From Perognathus longimembris pacificus (lineage: Eukaryota; Chordata; Mammalia; Rodentia; Heteromyidae): a DNA stretch of 64,000 bases. The translations under genes were made by a program, and so were the position numbers. Below the pieces are notes generated by a model. The model did not search any database. It was not told the origin of the DNA and saw only the letters and a list, made by a program, of their open reading frames with translations. This document shows positions 23,466 through 34,245 of this stretch, in pieces. Where the stretch lies: NCBI RefSeq assembly GCF_023159225.1, contig NC_063174.1, positions 27,859,983 through 27,923,982 of the forward strand. Reading direction: 5' to 3'. Within the stretch, counting starts at the first letter, position 1, and every line of letters starts with the position of its first letter.

Positions 23466-24149
23466 TTTAAAATAGGAAAGTTCTAATGTTGGACCATGTT
23501 AACTCTGAGGTCAGGAAGTTTTTGTTGTTGGGTATTGTTTGTTTGTGTTTTGGTGGGGTATTGGACTTTTATCAAAATAAGAAAAAGGAGAGAGCTATAG
23601 AAAAAGCACTGACGTTTTCAGCAAGTGATTTGTGTATAACACCTAAGCTCAAGCACTATTCTGGTACTAAGTAAGCCTGGAGCCAGCCACTTGAGTTTGT
23701 TCAACTTTAGCTCCTTCATTTAGAGAATGAAATTGGTCTAATCCTTGCTTCTGAAACTTTTCCATTATGATATCCTTATAGTGAGGGGGAGGGGTGTGTG
23801 CATTCTAAGGCATTATTCTGAACCTGAGCCCCCAAACTGATGTACACTTGATTTATGTGGCTTATTTCTCACTGCTTTTAGTTTTCAGCAATAACATATG
23901 GCCTTAGAGAATTCTTCCTCCACCACCATATTTAAATTAGAACAGTTCTTGCTCTCCTCTGTCAGAAGCACATTAAAGTTGGCCACATTTTTTTTTTAAT
24001 ACAACTCTTACAGAGAGGTGAGTCAATCTCAAATGCAGGCAGGTTCAGCAGCTGCTTTAAACAGCAGAATACAGCACAGCAGAGACAGAGCCGGGCTGGG
24101 TTTCAGGCCTAGGTTGGTCACATCTTCCAGTCCTGCCTTTCAGAACAGG

Positions 24150-24163
24150 AGCCCTGTTTTCTT
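24150..24163. repeat. SCOC retrocopy target-site duplication, left
   Basis: AGCCCTGTTTTCTT; the identical 14-mer recurs at 24715-24728. Confidence 0.9.
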
Positions 24164-24714
24164 TCTTTCTTTTTTTTTTCTGAAACAACTTTTTATTAAA
24201 CAGCAAAGCAGAAATGCGACACGATTTTAAATATTTGTAAAATTAAGTCACAAAAGGGATGCAAAATGTTTGCAGTATGACTAGTACATCTTCATATAGT
24301 TAAAGTCATTCATCAAATCTTACACTAACGCAGAAGATTATCCCATGATTCAAGTAGCTCAAATCTAATAACCACAAGCTCTATTAGTGGATTTCCTTTC
24401 CTAGTATAATATCAATATTACCTCTGATATTGATTCCTTTACCAAACGGAATCTATGAACTGAATTTTTAAAAATTGTTAAAAGAATGACTAAAAGTCTA
24501 CAAACCAATTAGTTGACTTTACAGAAAGGGTGAGATAAGTCGTGTTTTTTCCTCCAGTTCCACCTGATTTTCAGCATCAACTGCGTCCGTGTCTGCGTTT
24601 ATCATCCTGGCCACCGAACAGCGCCTGGGACCAGAAACCCCCGATGAATGGTCGTCCGAGGGGCCGGGAGGGGCGGGATCCCAGCAGACCGACCAGCGCC
24701 GGGCAGCTCCGCCC
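24164..24714 (-). pseudogene. SCOC: Processed pseudogene of SCOC, internally deleted
   Basis: An antisense mRNA copy. Reading right to left: a GC-rich 5' UTR, an ATG at 24605, then MINADTDAVDAENQVELEEK plus TRLI, which I recognise as the start of short coiled-coil protein SCOC, a small Golgi/autophagy factor. After about 24 codons the frame jumps to SPFL and stops at 24519-24521, so the coiled-coil body is missing. A 3'-UTR-like AT-rich stretch, an AATAAA signal (antisense, about 24192-24197) and a poly(A) tail (T-run at 24169-24179) follow. Perfect 14-bp duplications confirm L1-mediated insertion. Whether the missing piece was deleted or skipped by splicing in the template RNA is unknown. 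Confidence 0.85.
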
Positions 24715-24728
24715 AGCCCTGTTTTCTT
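24715..24728. repeat. SCOC retrocopy target-site duplication, right
   Basis: AGCCCTGTTTTCTT, exact match to 24150-24163. Confidence 0.9.
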
Positions 24729-24946
24729 GAGCCCTCCACGTGGAGATATAGACCGCATAGAAGGAGCTCAGGCAGCACATCCAGCCCAGACAGCCTCTAA
24801 GTCATTCCCACCAGGGCACCTGGGTGAGCAAAACCATCTCGGGCTTTCAACAGTGAGTCCATCTGCCAGTCAGTAGTATGGAGCAGATTACAGCCCTGCT
24901 AGAACATCTGGCCCACAAAACTGTGAGGCAGGTAGAACACTTACTA

Positions 24947-24947
24947 T

Positions 24948-25016
<69 letters not shown>
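24947..25016. repeat. (GT)n microsatellite at SINE tail
   Basis: About 34 GT units, one of the longest in the window, adjoining the next SINE. Confidence 0.95.
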
Positions 25017-25017
<1 letters not shown>

Positions 25018-25235
25018 GGGGAGATGGGCAGGAGCCCTGTGGCTTGAACTCTAGGCCTGGACACAATCCAAGAGCTTTTTTGCTCAAAGCTAGTGCTTTA
25101 CCACTTGAGAGACAGCTCCACTTTCAGCTTTTTTGGTGCCCAATTGGAGATAACAGTCTCAGGTTTTTCTGCCTTATCTGGCTTCAGCCTTATGAGTTAG
25201 GATTATAGGAATGAGTCACTGGTGCCCAGCTCATC
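25018..25235 (-). mobile_element. 7SL/B1-Geo composite SINE
   Basis: Antisense: ggcttgaactctaggcc, caaagctagtgctttacc, ttggagataacagtctca, tatgagttaggattatagg. Confidence 0.8.
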
Positions 25236-25985
25236 ATTCTATTTTTATACATGTATATAGAATTTAACCATCCCATGCCTTTTGCCCTTCCCCACCTCAC
25301 TGGCACCTACCCACAAATAGAAGCAGTTTTATATTCCTGACTTTTTTTTTTTTTTTTTTGCCAGTCCTGAACTCAGGGCTCAGCACTGTCCCTGAGCTTC
25401 TTTTTGCTCAAGGCTAGCACTCTACCACTTGAGCCACAGCACCACTTCTGGCTTTTTCTGTTTATGTGATGCTGAGGAATCGAACCCAGGGCTTCATGCA
25501 TGCTAGGCAAGTACTCTACTGCTAAGCCACACTCCCAGCCCCCTTACATTCATTTTTTTTCCTTACATTCATTTTTTAAAACTAGATTCTTCATATGAGA
25601 AAGAACTTGCAATATTTGATCTCCTCAGTCTAGTCTACTTCACTTAACATCCAGTTCCATCCATCTTCCTGAAGATGATATAGTTTTATTTTTCATGGTA
25701 TCCATATTTTGGTTATTGTAAATACTGCTGCTAGAAAAATGGGTGGGCAGGCATCTCAACTGTATACTGACATATTCCTTTAGATATATGCCTAGAATGG
25801 TATAGCAGGATCTTATGACTGTTTTGTTTTCAGTTTTTAAGGAACCTCTGTACTGGTTTCCATAGTGGCTATACTCAGTTCCATTCCCACTAACAGTATA
25901 TGAGGATTCCTTGTTTTCCACATTCTTAGCAGCCAGTATTTGTTATTTGTTTTCTTGATGGTGGCCATACTGACTAGGATGCAAC
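25236..25985 (-). mobile_element. Ancient L1 segment, antisense, split by SINE
   Basis: Matches an old L1 ORF2/3' region in reverse: cttcacttaacatccagttc, atggtatccatattttggtt, tagtggctatactcagttcc and cccactaacagtatatgagg. Highly degenerate; interrupted by the SINE at 25341-25541. Confidence 0.65.
25341..25541 (-). mobile_element. IDL-Geo SINE
   Basis: Antisense dimer with T-run head; the ID-like half ends ccacactcccagccccc. Confidence 0.93.
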
Positions 25986-25997
25986 AGAATCTGAGAA

Positions 25998-26205
25998 GTT
26001 TTGATTTGCTGCTCAGGAGGCTGAGCTCTGAGGATCAAGGTTCAAAACCACCCTCGGCGGGAAAGTTTGTGAGACTCTTACCTCCAGTGAACCACCAGAA
26101 AACAGGAAGTGGTGCTGTGGCTCAACGTGGTAGAGTGCTAGCCTTGAGGAAAGCTCAGGAACATCACCCAGGCCATTAGTTTAAACTTCAGGACTGGCGT
26201 ATGCA
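25998..26205 (+). mobile_element. 7SL/B1-Geo composite SINE
   Basis: Sense copy truncated at its start: tgctcaggaggctgagctct, ggttcaaaaccaccctcggc, ggtgctgtggctcaacgtgg. CA-rich tail near 26200. Confidence 0.85.
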
Positions 26206-26329
26206 CACATGCACACACATACACACATATCTTTGGTCCATTAGGAAATGATGTTTCATCTGGCTGAGAGACAGGGGTCAAGTTTCAGTTTCCTTCTTGA
26301 CTGCTCAGATTCCCCCCACACCCCCCACG

Positions 26330-26536
26330 ATCATGGGGCTTGAACTGAGGGCCTGGGCTCTGTCCCTAAGCTCTTTTGCTCAAGGCTAGCCATTTTGAGC
26401 TTCTGGTTTTCTGGTGGTTAATTAGAGATCAGAGTCTTATGGACTTTCCTGCCTGGGCTGGCTTTGAACCATGATCCTCAGACCTCGGCCTCCTGAGTAG
26501 TTAGGATTATAGGCATGAGCCACTAGCACCAGGCTT
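26330..26536 (-). mobile_element. 7SL/B1-Geo composite SINE
   Basis: Antisense: ggggcttgaactgagggcc, ttaattagagatcagagtct, cctcctgagtagttaggatt. Confidence 0.85.
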
Positions 26537-26574
26537 TGCACAGAACTTGCACTCCCCCTCCCCCCACCACGTAG

Positions 26575-26806
26575 GTTGTGGGGCTTGAACTCAGACCCTG
26601 AGCACTGTCCCTGAGCCTCTTTGTGCTCAAGGCCAGTGCTCTACCACTTGAGCCACAGCTCCACGTCCAGTTTTCTGAGTGGTTAATTGGAGATAAGAGT
26701 CTCATGAGAACTTTTCTGATGGAGCTGGCTTTGAACCATGATCTTCAGATATCAGCCTCTGGAGTAGCTAGGAGTATGGGTGTGAACCACCGGCACCTAG
26801 CTCACA
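26575..26806 (-). mobile_element. 7SL/B1-Geo composite SINE
   Basis: Second antisense copy directly following the previous one: ggggcttgaactcagaccct, ttaattggagataagagtct, ctctggagtagctaggagta. Confidence 0.87.
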
Positions 26807-26814
26807 CATAATTT

Positions 26815-26859
26815 TTGAGGTAAGCTTTTTGCCCAGGCTGGCCTCCAAATATTGGTCTC

Positions 26860-26913
<54 letters not shown>

Positions 26914-26990
26914 TCTCTAAATTTGATCCTGATTTCTATCATTCAGGTAGCTAGAATGACAGGCATTTGTGCCACCAAGTCAGCCCTGAA
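26815..26990 (-). mobile_element. B1-like SINE interrupted by (TA)n
   Basis: tttgcccaggctggcctcc on the left and aggtagctagaatgacaggc on the right are antisense B1 parts separated by a TA microsatellite at 26862-26911. Confidence 0.6.
26862..26911. repeat. (TA)n microsatellite
   Basis: About 25 TA units; the flanking ggtctct is repeated on both sides. Confidence 0.95.
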
Positions 26991-27695
26991 GCTCTTCCTT
27001 AGCCCCAATAGCCCTCCTCCAAGTCCAGTCCTGAAGTCTTTTCTTAACCCAATGTCTTCACCCCTGCTGAAGCTCCTGTTTAATTGCCCTTAGGCTCTGT
27101 GAAACCCCCCTTGTATAATGGTAAGACATTCATTCTCCTTGTGCATATTCACCAACTTAAGATGGTTTTTGCAACCTTTGCTACCTGAAAAACTACTTCC
27201 ATGTTTTTTTTTCCCATATAGTCTCTTGTTTGTCTTCATATAGTCTATTGTTATGGGGAAGATAAAAAAAACATTTCTGGAGCACCTTAGTACCTGTGGA
27301 AGGGTACGTCACACTCAGTGCACAGAATCTGAAAAACATGTAGGTCAAGTTTGGTACCTAGCAATTCTCTTGTCCTCTGAGTCACAGCACCTTGAGCATT
27401 TTGACAAAATGCAGTTGTGGGCTTGTATGGCCCCTACCATCATGTTAGGGCTTCGTGGGTTTGATGTTCCTTAAAGCAGCTGTCTGCTGTGTACGGACAT
27501 GTTGGCAATCTGGACTTGGATGTGTTGCTGGAGAGGACTTGGCCTTACTGAATTCATTTTCTCTATCTTGGATTTTCCTCTTTGTTTTTACATGTTTCTT
27601 TTCCTCTCCCCACATAAAGAAGCATAGCAATTCTAGTCCAAGTTTGTACTGTGATTGCATTTCTTGTTTATGTCAGCCTGTTTTCAGGGGAGAAA
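26991..27695. other. Unique intergenic DNA
   Basis: No recognised element. The 125-codon frame 27455-27832 ends inside a B1 SINE and is not supported. Confidence 0.4.
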
Positions 27696-27699
27696 TGGT

Positions 27700-27830
27700 T
27701 TTGAGCATTGTGTGGTACCACATACCTGTAATCTCAGCACTTGAGAAGCTGAGGCAGGAAGGTCACAAATTTGAGTGTGATCCTCATTTCAAAAATTTGC
27801 CAAAAAAGCAAAGCAAAGCAAAGCAACAAT
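27700..27830 (+). mobile_element. B1-like SINE
   Basis: ccacatacctgtaatctcag, cttgagaagctgaggcagga, ending in (GCAAA)n. Confidence 0.8.
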
Positions 27831-29100
27831 AATCGCCACAAGATGCCATTCCACCCCCACTGTGACTGAGTCAATTGGTATAGAAACATGATGCTTGTTC
27901 CTGTTTTCAGTTGTTAGATTATGTACAGTTATATTTCACTTTTTCGCTGAAGTCCAGAAAGAAAAGGGAATGCACTGACTGGTGAGCTGCTGAAGAGTTT
28001 AGGGTAGAACTCTTCAGCCCAGCCCTTCTGCTAGCCTGCTTTCCTGTTCCTCTGCCTTCCCTGGGACTGGTAAGAACAGCACCGTCATGCCCTTAACTCC
28101 TGAAGGTTATATGATCCAGGCCATTTACATCTCAGAATAGTGAGGCCCTCACTGATGACCCAGCATCCAGGTACAAAGCTGGGCTTTGTAGAGTGAGATC
28201 ACTGCTCCCTTTGGCCACACATGATGGTGGGTCTAAGCTGCTTTCTTCCTTTTCGAGAACATTGTGGCAGAACCCTCAACGGCTCCTTTTGGTTCTAAAC
28301 ATTTTCTATCTACTCACCTAACTTCAGTTTATACTTTACAGTTCCTCCCACCCAATCACACACAGTATATGAATATGGCATCAGAAGAGTGACACAAAAC
28401 CTACCAAAGCAAGGATTCTGTTTTTCTTTGCTAGGGGAGCCTCCAGGGACCCCCTTGGCCACCCACACAGAGGGAAATGGGCAATGCTGACCCTCCTCTG
28501 CCTTCAGAAGTGACTCCTCACACAGACTGGTGCGCCCTGGCCTTGCAGGTATAGATCTGAGCTTTGGGTAGGCACCAGACCTGCTCTGGTTCAGGACGAT
28601 CCATCTCATTTTAGATACGTGGAGAAATGTTGCAGGTCATCTGCCATGGGAAATTACTTTTTTCTGCAGCTCAGTCTGTCAGCTCTGATTCTCAAATCAC
28701 AAAGTAGGCAAAGCATGTAGGAAATAGGTGAGCTCATTCAGTGGCACGTATCCCACATGCCAACATTTCCAAAAGGAGCTTCATTGCTCTGGGGCAGAAA
28801 GTTGGACTTGACTTACAGAGGAGAGGCCTTTCTGCCTTCACGACATGGCAAAGTGGCTTTAATGTCCAGACACATTTGCAAGGGCCATTCACTTGTCATC
28901 TGAGTGGTTCTGGCCCACACAGGCAGGCAAGGTGCCAGCCCTGCAATGGGGCCAAGCTGGAGGAAGTCACAATTCTAGCAGCTAACGAGAGTGCTTAGCA
29001 TGTGCCTGGCACTGCCCAGTCATTGATGAGTTTTGTTTCTTGTCATTCCTATAGCAACCCTATTAGGCAGGTACTATTACCCTCCCTGATGCCAGGCAGG
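27831..29100. other. Mostly unique DNA with one MIR-like piece
   Basis: No exon recognised. 28990-29085 (tgtgcctggcactgcccagt ... aaccctattaggcaggtact) is a MIR-like fragment. Confidence 0.4.
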
Positions 29101-29490
29101 AATGAGCTGGTAGGATCAATGGGAGCTGGGGACAGGGGCCTGGTGGGGCTGTGTTCCTTCTCACTCAGCTCTAGTCCAATTACCATAAAACCACCTGGCA
29201 GCCAGATACTCCTAATAGCTAACTGTCTAGCAAAGGCTGCATTGTCTTTGGAGCTTTTAATTGGAATTGCTTCCTAATTCAGCTTCCTATATCTTCTCTC
29301 CCCTCACACAAAAGAATCCATTGTGTTGGTCTCAGAAACACGGCTGGAGGCTCCTTTGATATGCTTTGCATGTAAATGTAAGGAACAAGACTCATTTGAT
29401 TTCATTATACCCTTTATTGATGGGCCTGCAGCATTTTATTGGAGGTTTTTGTGACCAGAATTCCTAACAAAGGGAGCAAGGGAGCTTCTA
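29101..29490. promoter_or_regulatory. Candidate distal regulatory block
   Basis: Repeat-free block with RUNX-like AACCACC-type (about 29189), SOX-like CATTGTCTTTGG (about 29240) and CCATTGTG (about 29318), a CTTTGATA TCF-like site (about 29356), POU-like TTTGCATG (about 29366) and TAATTGG homeobox-type motifs. Density and lack of repeats suggest a conserved noncoding element; conservation was not measured. Confidence 0.3.
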
Positions 29491-29842
29491 AGCTTGGCAG
29501 CTCCCAGAGAGGATTTGCCATGTGAGGCTGTGAAGGGATGCACACTCTCTGCTATTGTGGTTTCAGGCTTTTCAGAGGGCTGAGCGATTGGGGTGTGATG
29601 GTGGACATGTTGACCAGGAATGAGAAGGGATCCTAGCTACATCTCAGGTGGGGAGTTGATTACAGCTGCCAAAAAGCTGACTTTATATCCTTGTGCCCAG
29701 GTCTGACATAAATCTGGTGTGTCTGCTCTGAAATAAATTGGTACATAGTCCTTTCACCTGTACAGACAAACCCCTGATACTTGATTTACAATGAGAGTTT
29801 ATCCTGATAAACTCATCTGAAACTGAAAATATCTTGTGTATA

Positions 29843-29849
<7 letters not shown>

Positions 29850-29883
<34 letters not shown>
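29850..29883. repeat. (GT)n microsatellite at SINE tail
   Basis: About 17 GT units adjoining the SINE that follows. Confidence 0.95.
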
Positions 29884-29884
<1 letters not shown>

Positions 29885-30105
29885 GGTACTAGAACTTGAA
29901 CTCAGGGCCTTGTACTCTCACTTGGCTTTTTTCACTCAAGGCTGGTGCTCTTCCATTTGAGCCATACTTTCATTTCCAGATTTTTTTTTCTGGATAACTG
30001 GGGATAAGAGTCTCATGGAGTTTTCTTCTCAGGCTGGTTTTGAACTTTGATTCTTAGAATTTAGCCTCCTGAGTTGCCAGGATTACAGGCATGAACTATA
30101 AGTGA
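29885..30105 (-). mobile_element. 7SL/B1-Geo composite SINE
   Basis: Antisense: tagaacttgaactcagggcc, ggggataagagtctcatgg, cctcctgagttgccaggatt. Confidence 0.85.
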
Positions 30106-30780
30106 TTGATTTGAAAATGGTTTTAAACTGGAAATGCAATTCAGACATTTGACCTATAGCATTGCATAGCTTAGCAGCATGGGATGTTGTGATTTCAGTT
30201 GTTTTTCTTGTAATTGCACAGCTAACTGGGAGATGTGGTTTATGGCCCCGTCTAGATCCTGAGAGAGAAGCTACATATCGATGTTTAAAATTCAAAACTG
30301 GAAGCATGGTTTCCATCATTTTCACATCGTGGTTAAGTCAACCCATTGTAAATCAAGGACCATCTATAATTCTAAATGTTCTAAAGATGAAAAATGGCAT
30401 GAAGCTATTGAAATCAAAATGTGCCAAAAGTTCTGCAGCTTGAGAATTTTTTCTGTGGCCTGCTGATTTTCTTCTGTGCTAGCTTTTTTCTTCCAAGTGT
30501 AGTCAGTCTTTTCAAAACTGGAGTCTCTTCAACTCTTTTGTACTAAGTACTAATAGCGAACAAAGCCTAAATAAACACTTAGTAAGCACTGGGTATTTAA
30601 TTATCGTTAAGCAGTTGTACAAAGGGGTTTCAATTCCACATGTCAGCTCATAAGTACAATGCATCTTGATCAATGTCACCCTTCCATCATTCAGCACTGA
30701 GTATTTGATTGCATTTTTTTGCATTTAAATCTTTGAAACAACCTAGTGAAATTGGGATTTTTATTCTAGAAATAAGAGAT
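30106..30780. other. Unique intergenic DNA
   Basis: No recognised repeat or exon. Confidence 0.4.
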
Positions 30781-30784
30781 AGTA

Positions 30785-31015
30785 GGAGAGGGTTAAGAGG
30801 AGAGGGGTTGACAATGAAGAGGAGGAGGGAGAAGAGGGAAGATGCAGTCATGAAATAAATGTATATTCTATAAAATTAAGAAAAGTAAGGGAAGGAATGG
30901 GTTGGGAGGGATGGATGAGAATGTTGAAAGGGATGACATTGATCAAGATGCACTGTATTCATAAACTGCTCTGTTAAATGGCAATTCCTTTGTATAACTA
31001 CTTTAGAAGATTTTT
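30785..31015 (+). mobile_element. Possible L1 3'-UTR remnant
   Basis: Purine-rich stretch then gggatgacattgatcaagat, gcactgtattcataaactgc, resembling the 3' end of an older rodent L1. Uncertain. Confidence 0.4.
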
Positions 31016-31130
31016 TTTAAATGAAGGCTTGGACAGGTCTTGCCAAAGGCTCACAGTGAAAAAAGAAATACAAGATAGTTAAGGAATTCATCCCTTGGAT
31101 TCTGACTGCCAAATATAGAACTCCAGGGTT

Positions 31131-31439
31131 CGAGCTATAGCTCAGTGGTAGAACGTTTGTCTAGGGCTGGGAATGTGGCTTAGTGGTAGAGTGCTTGCCT
31201 AGTATGCATGAAGCCCTGGGTTCGATTCCTCAGTACCATATAAACAGAAAAAGCTGGAAGTGGCTCAAGTGGTAGAGTGCTAGCTTTCAGCACAGAGAGG
31301 CTCAGGACAAAGCCCAGGCCCTGAGTTCACGCCCCAGAACTCCCCCCCTACCCCCGCCACCCAAAAAAAAAAAATGTTTGCTAGCATGTGCAATTTTCTA
31401 GGTTTGATCTGCAGTGGGCGTGCCAGCGCGCACGCGCAT

Positions 31440-31468
<29 letters not shown>
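31131..31468 (+). mobile_element. ID-like monomer split by an IDL-Geo SINE
   Basis: ID parts at 31131-31164 (gctatagctcagtggtagaa) and 31376-31415 (gcatgtgcaattttctaggt), with a CA microsatellite tail at 31439-31467. GTTTGTCTAG (31155-31164) and GTTTGCTAG (31376-31384) are the duplicated target. Confidence 0.8.
31165..31375 (+). mobile_element. IDL-Geo SINE nested in ID element
   Basis: Full left half (gggctgggaatgtggcttag, gggttcgattcctcag). The Geo half has lost the gcgctgtg stretch (tggaagtggctcaagtgg). Confidence 0.93.
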
Positions 31469-31471
<3 letters not shown>

Positions 31472-31480
31472 ACACATTTC

Positions 31481-31712
31481 AGCTAGGTGCTGCTAGCCAC
31501 CCATTCCAGTAATCCTTGCTACTCAGTTCGAAGCCAGCATGGCAGGAAAATCTGTGAGACTCTTATTTCCAACTAACTACTAAAGAAGGGTGAAAGTGGG
31601 GCTGTGGCTCAAGTGGTAGAGGGCTAGCCTTGAGAGGGGAAAAAAAAAAAGCTCAGGGACAGAACCCAGACCCTGAGTTCAAGTTCCAGGACTGAAAAGA
31701 AAAAAAAAAAAG
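31481..31712 (+). mobile_element. 7SL/B1-Geo composite SINE
   Basis: gtaatccttgctactcagtt, gaagccagcatggcaggaaa, gggctgtggctcaagtggta. The B1-like half is shortened. Confidence 0.83.
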
Positions 31713-31736
31713 ACACTATTTCTTAAACTGGGCTTT

Positions 31737-31889
31737 TTTTTTGTTGTTGTTGTTGTTATCAAACTGATGCACAGAGAGGTTACAGTTTTATACGTTAGGC
31801 ATTGGATACATTTCTTGTACTGTTTGTTACGTCGTCCCTCATTCCCCCCTCCCTCCTACCCCTTTCCCTTTCCCCCCATGAGGTATTCG
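31737..31889 (-). mobile_element. Short L1 3'-end insertion
   Basis: Antisense 3' UTR (tatcaaactgatgcacagag, tacgttaggcattggatac) nearly identical to the start of the L1 at 45.9 kb. Bracketed by AACTGGGCTTT at 31726-31736 and 31890-31900. Only ~150 bases were copied. Confidence 0.88.
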
Positions 31890-31900
31890 AACTGGGCTTT

Positions 31901-32450
31901 CTTTTCCTCTTGATGGACATAGCTTTCCAGTTGCTCTCATGCTGCCTCTTTTTCCATGTTCTAGATCTATCTGTTCTCACAATTTTGCCTTCCAGCAAGG
32001 ACCGTCCATCCAGAACCACAAATCAGAGAAAATATCTGTGAAAATCCATACCCTCTGATGACCAATGGAGCATCATTTCTGGTTACCAGTTCTCCACTTT
32101 AAGAAATGGTGGTATGAAGCTATACCAATACAGCAAAAGTCTTTGTTGCCTAGTTAAACAAGCCACAAACGGCTCCTTCACTTTATTGTGAAGTTTTCCC
32201 AAATGCCGTGCTCCGTGATACATGAAAATGAGGTTCCACTGATGACAAAATTGATTCACAGCCTTTCAAGAACACAAGCATCAAGTAAATAGCAGCCTAC
32301 TCTAAGTAAATTCCTCCATATATATTCATATATTTCCTATAAACCAGGTATTCCACACCTCAATGGAGCCCAATTCTTTCCCTTTCTATTTCTAAATGAA
32401 GTAAAAATTGATGATCAGATAAGGTTTCTTAGTGATCCCAAGACTCACAC
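31901..32450. other. Unique intergenic DNA
   Basis: Nothing recognised. Confidence 0.4.
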
Positions 32451-32465
32451 AATGCTGTCTTTATT

Positions 32466-32679
32466 TATTTATTTATTTTTCTTTTTTTGCCAGTCCTGGG
32501 CCTTGGACTCAGGGCTTGAGCACCGTCCCTGGCTTCTTCCCACTCAAGGCTAGCACTCTGCCACCTGAGCCACAGCGCCCCTTCTGGCCACTTTCCACAT
32601 ATGTGGTGCTGGGGAATTGAACCGAGAGCTTCATGTGTAGGAGGCAAGCACTCTTGCCACTAGGCCATATTCCCAGCCC
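32466..32679 (-). mobile_element. IDL-Geo SINE
   Basis: Antisense dimer; AATGCTGTCTTTATT (32451-32465) and AGTGCTGTCTTTATT (32680-32694) flank it. Confidence 0.95.
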
Positions 32680-32742
32680 AGTGCTGTCTTTATTGAAAAA
32701 AAGGTTTTCACATTTCCTACCTGATTACATGTGGACCTTTCC

Positions 32743-33022
32743 ACTCTCCTCTCCCCTCCCTTCCATTACCTTTCCTTCCTTCTCCCTTCCTCTCCCCTTC
32801 CCTCTCCCTTTTCCCCTTCTTTCTCCTCTTCCCTTCCCTCTTCCTTCCTCTCCCCTCTCCCCTCCTCTCCCATTCTCTGTTCTCCCATCCCTTTCTCTTT
32901 CCTTCCCTTATCTTCTTCTTTTCTTTCTTCCTTCCTTTATTTCTCTCCCTCTTTCTGTCTTTCCTTCCTTCCTTCCTTTTTTCCTTCCTCCCTCCTCCCC
33001 TCCCTCTCTCCCTTCCTCCTTT
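32743..33022. repeat. 280-bp polypyrimidine tract
   Basis: Almost pure C/T on + (CCTT/TTCCC variants) with mirror-like segments. The long Ser/Pro/Leu and Arg/Glu/Lys frames here are compositional. Confidence 0.93.
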
Positions 33023-33125
33023 GATAGAGTACCATTCTTTAACCCAGGCTGTCCTTAAACTCATCATTTCCTAGCTGATTCCTAAATTCTGGGATTACAT
33101 GCATGTGCCACCAAGCCTGGTGATA
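33023..33125 (-). mobile_element. B1-like SINE
   Basis: Antisense: taacccaggctgtccttaaa, ttctgggattacatgcatgt, gccaccaagcctgg. The pyrimidine tract sits at its tail end. Confidence 0.75.
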
Positions 33126-33522
33126 TTACCTTTCAAAGATATTGCAAAAAAGCCAGAGTTACTGACTAATGCACATAGATACTTTGGAAGGTAATCAGTA
33201 ACTTGGTGATTGCATTTCTATTTTGGTTTTGCTCTGCAACAAGGAAGTGTGACTTAAATAGCAAATTAGCTATTACTGTAGTGTGCATCAGTTGACAATC
33301 AAATGAGATATGGATTTTATATCAGATCTAACATGGCAATTTCTTTAAACTACTGTTGCCTTTTTTGTTTCTCTTTCTCTGTCATATGGCAAGCTCATGC
33401 AGAGCCTCCTAGCAGCTCAATATTTCCAGTTAGCTTCAATTTCATCACTCCCATGATAGGTTGGTAGGATCCCTATGTGGCCCTCACTCTTCATTGTCTA
33501 ACCCTCCCTATTAAGCTTTCGG
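33126..33522. other. Unique intergenic DNA
   Basis: Nothing recognised. Confidence 0.4.
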
Positions 33523-33523
33523 A

Positions 33524-33765
33524 AGCTGGGCGCCAGTGGCTCACGCCTATAATCCTACCTGTTTAGGAGGCTGAGATCTGAGGATCTCAATTTAAAGCCA
33601 GCCTGGGCAGAAAAGTCCCCAAGAGACTCTTATCTCCAATTAACCACTCAAAAAACAGAAGTGCAGCTGTGGCTCAAAGTGGTAGAGTGCTAGTCTTGAG
33701 CACAAAAGCTCAGGAACAATGTCCAGGCCATGAGTTCAAGCCCCATGACCAACAACTAAATAGCT
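33524..33765 (+). mobile_element. 7SL/B1-Geo composite SINE
   Basis: gctgggcgccagtggctcac, taggaggctgagatctgagg, cttatctccaattaaccact, gtggtagagtgctagtc. Confidence 0.9.
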
Positions 33766-33850
33766 TTTGGTTTCCAAAGGACAGTGAGAGATCCTGAGTC
33801 CATGCTCCTACATGGGCACAAAAAAATGTTTGTAAGAATATACAGTGTTG

Positions 33851-34065
33851 GGGCTGGGAATATGGCCTAGTGGCAAGAGTGCTTGCCTTGTATACATGAA
33901 GGCCTGGGTTTGATTCCTCAGCACCACATATATAGAAAATGGCCAGAAGTGGCACTGTGGCTCAAGTGGCAGAGTGCTAGCCTTGAGAAAAAAAAAAAAA
34001 AAAAAGAAGCCAGTGCTCAGGCCCTGAGTCCAAGGCCCAGGACTGGCAAAAATAAAATAAAAGAA
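33851..34065 (+). mobile_element. IDL-Geo SINE
   Basis: Full dimer. Flanked by AAGAATATACAGTGTTG (33834-33850) and AAGAATATACAGTGTCG (34066-34082), 16/17 identical. Confidence 0.96.
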
Positions 34066-34114
34066 AAGAATATACAGTGTCGTTGAGAGTCCATTGGTTA
34101 ATAAATATTTAAAA

Positions 34115-34245
34115 TAGTTCTGAGCTGAGCTGCTATGGTAGTAAATGCTTGTAAATCAGCACTGATGGAGACAGGAGGTTCATGAGTTCAAGCTCAAAGT
34201 CAGCCTAGGCTACATAGCACAATCTTGTCTCAAAAAGAAAAAGAA
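34115..34245 (+). mobile_element. B1-like SINE
   Basis: ggagacaggaggttcatgag, tcagcctaggctacatagca, cttgtctcaaaaag. Confidence 0.7.
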
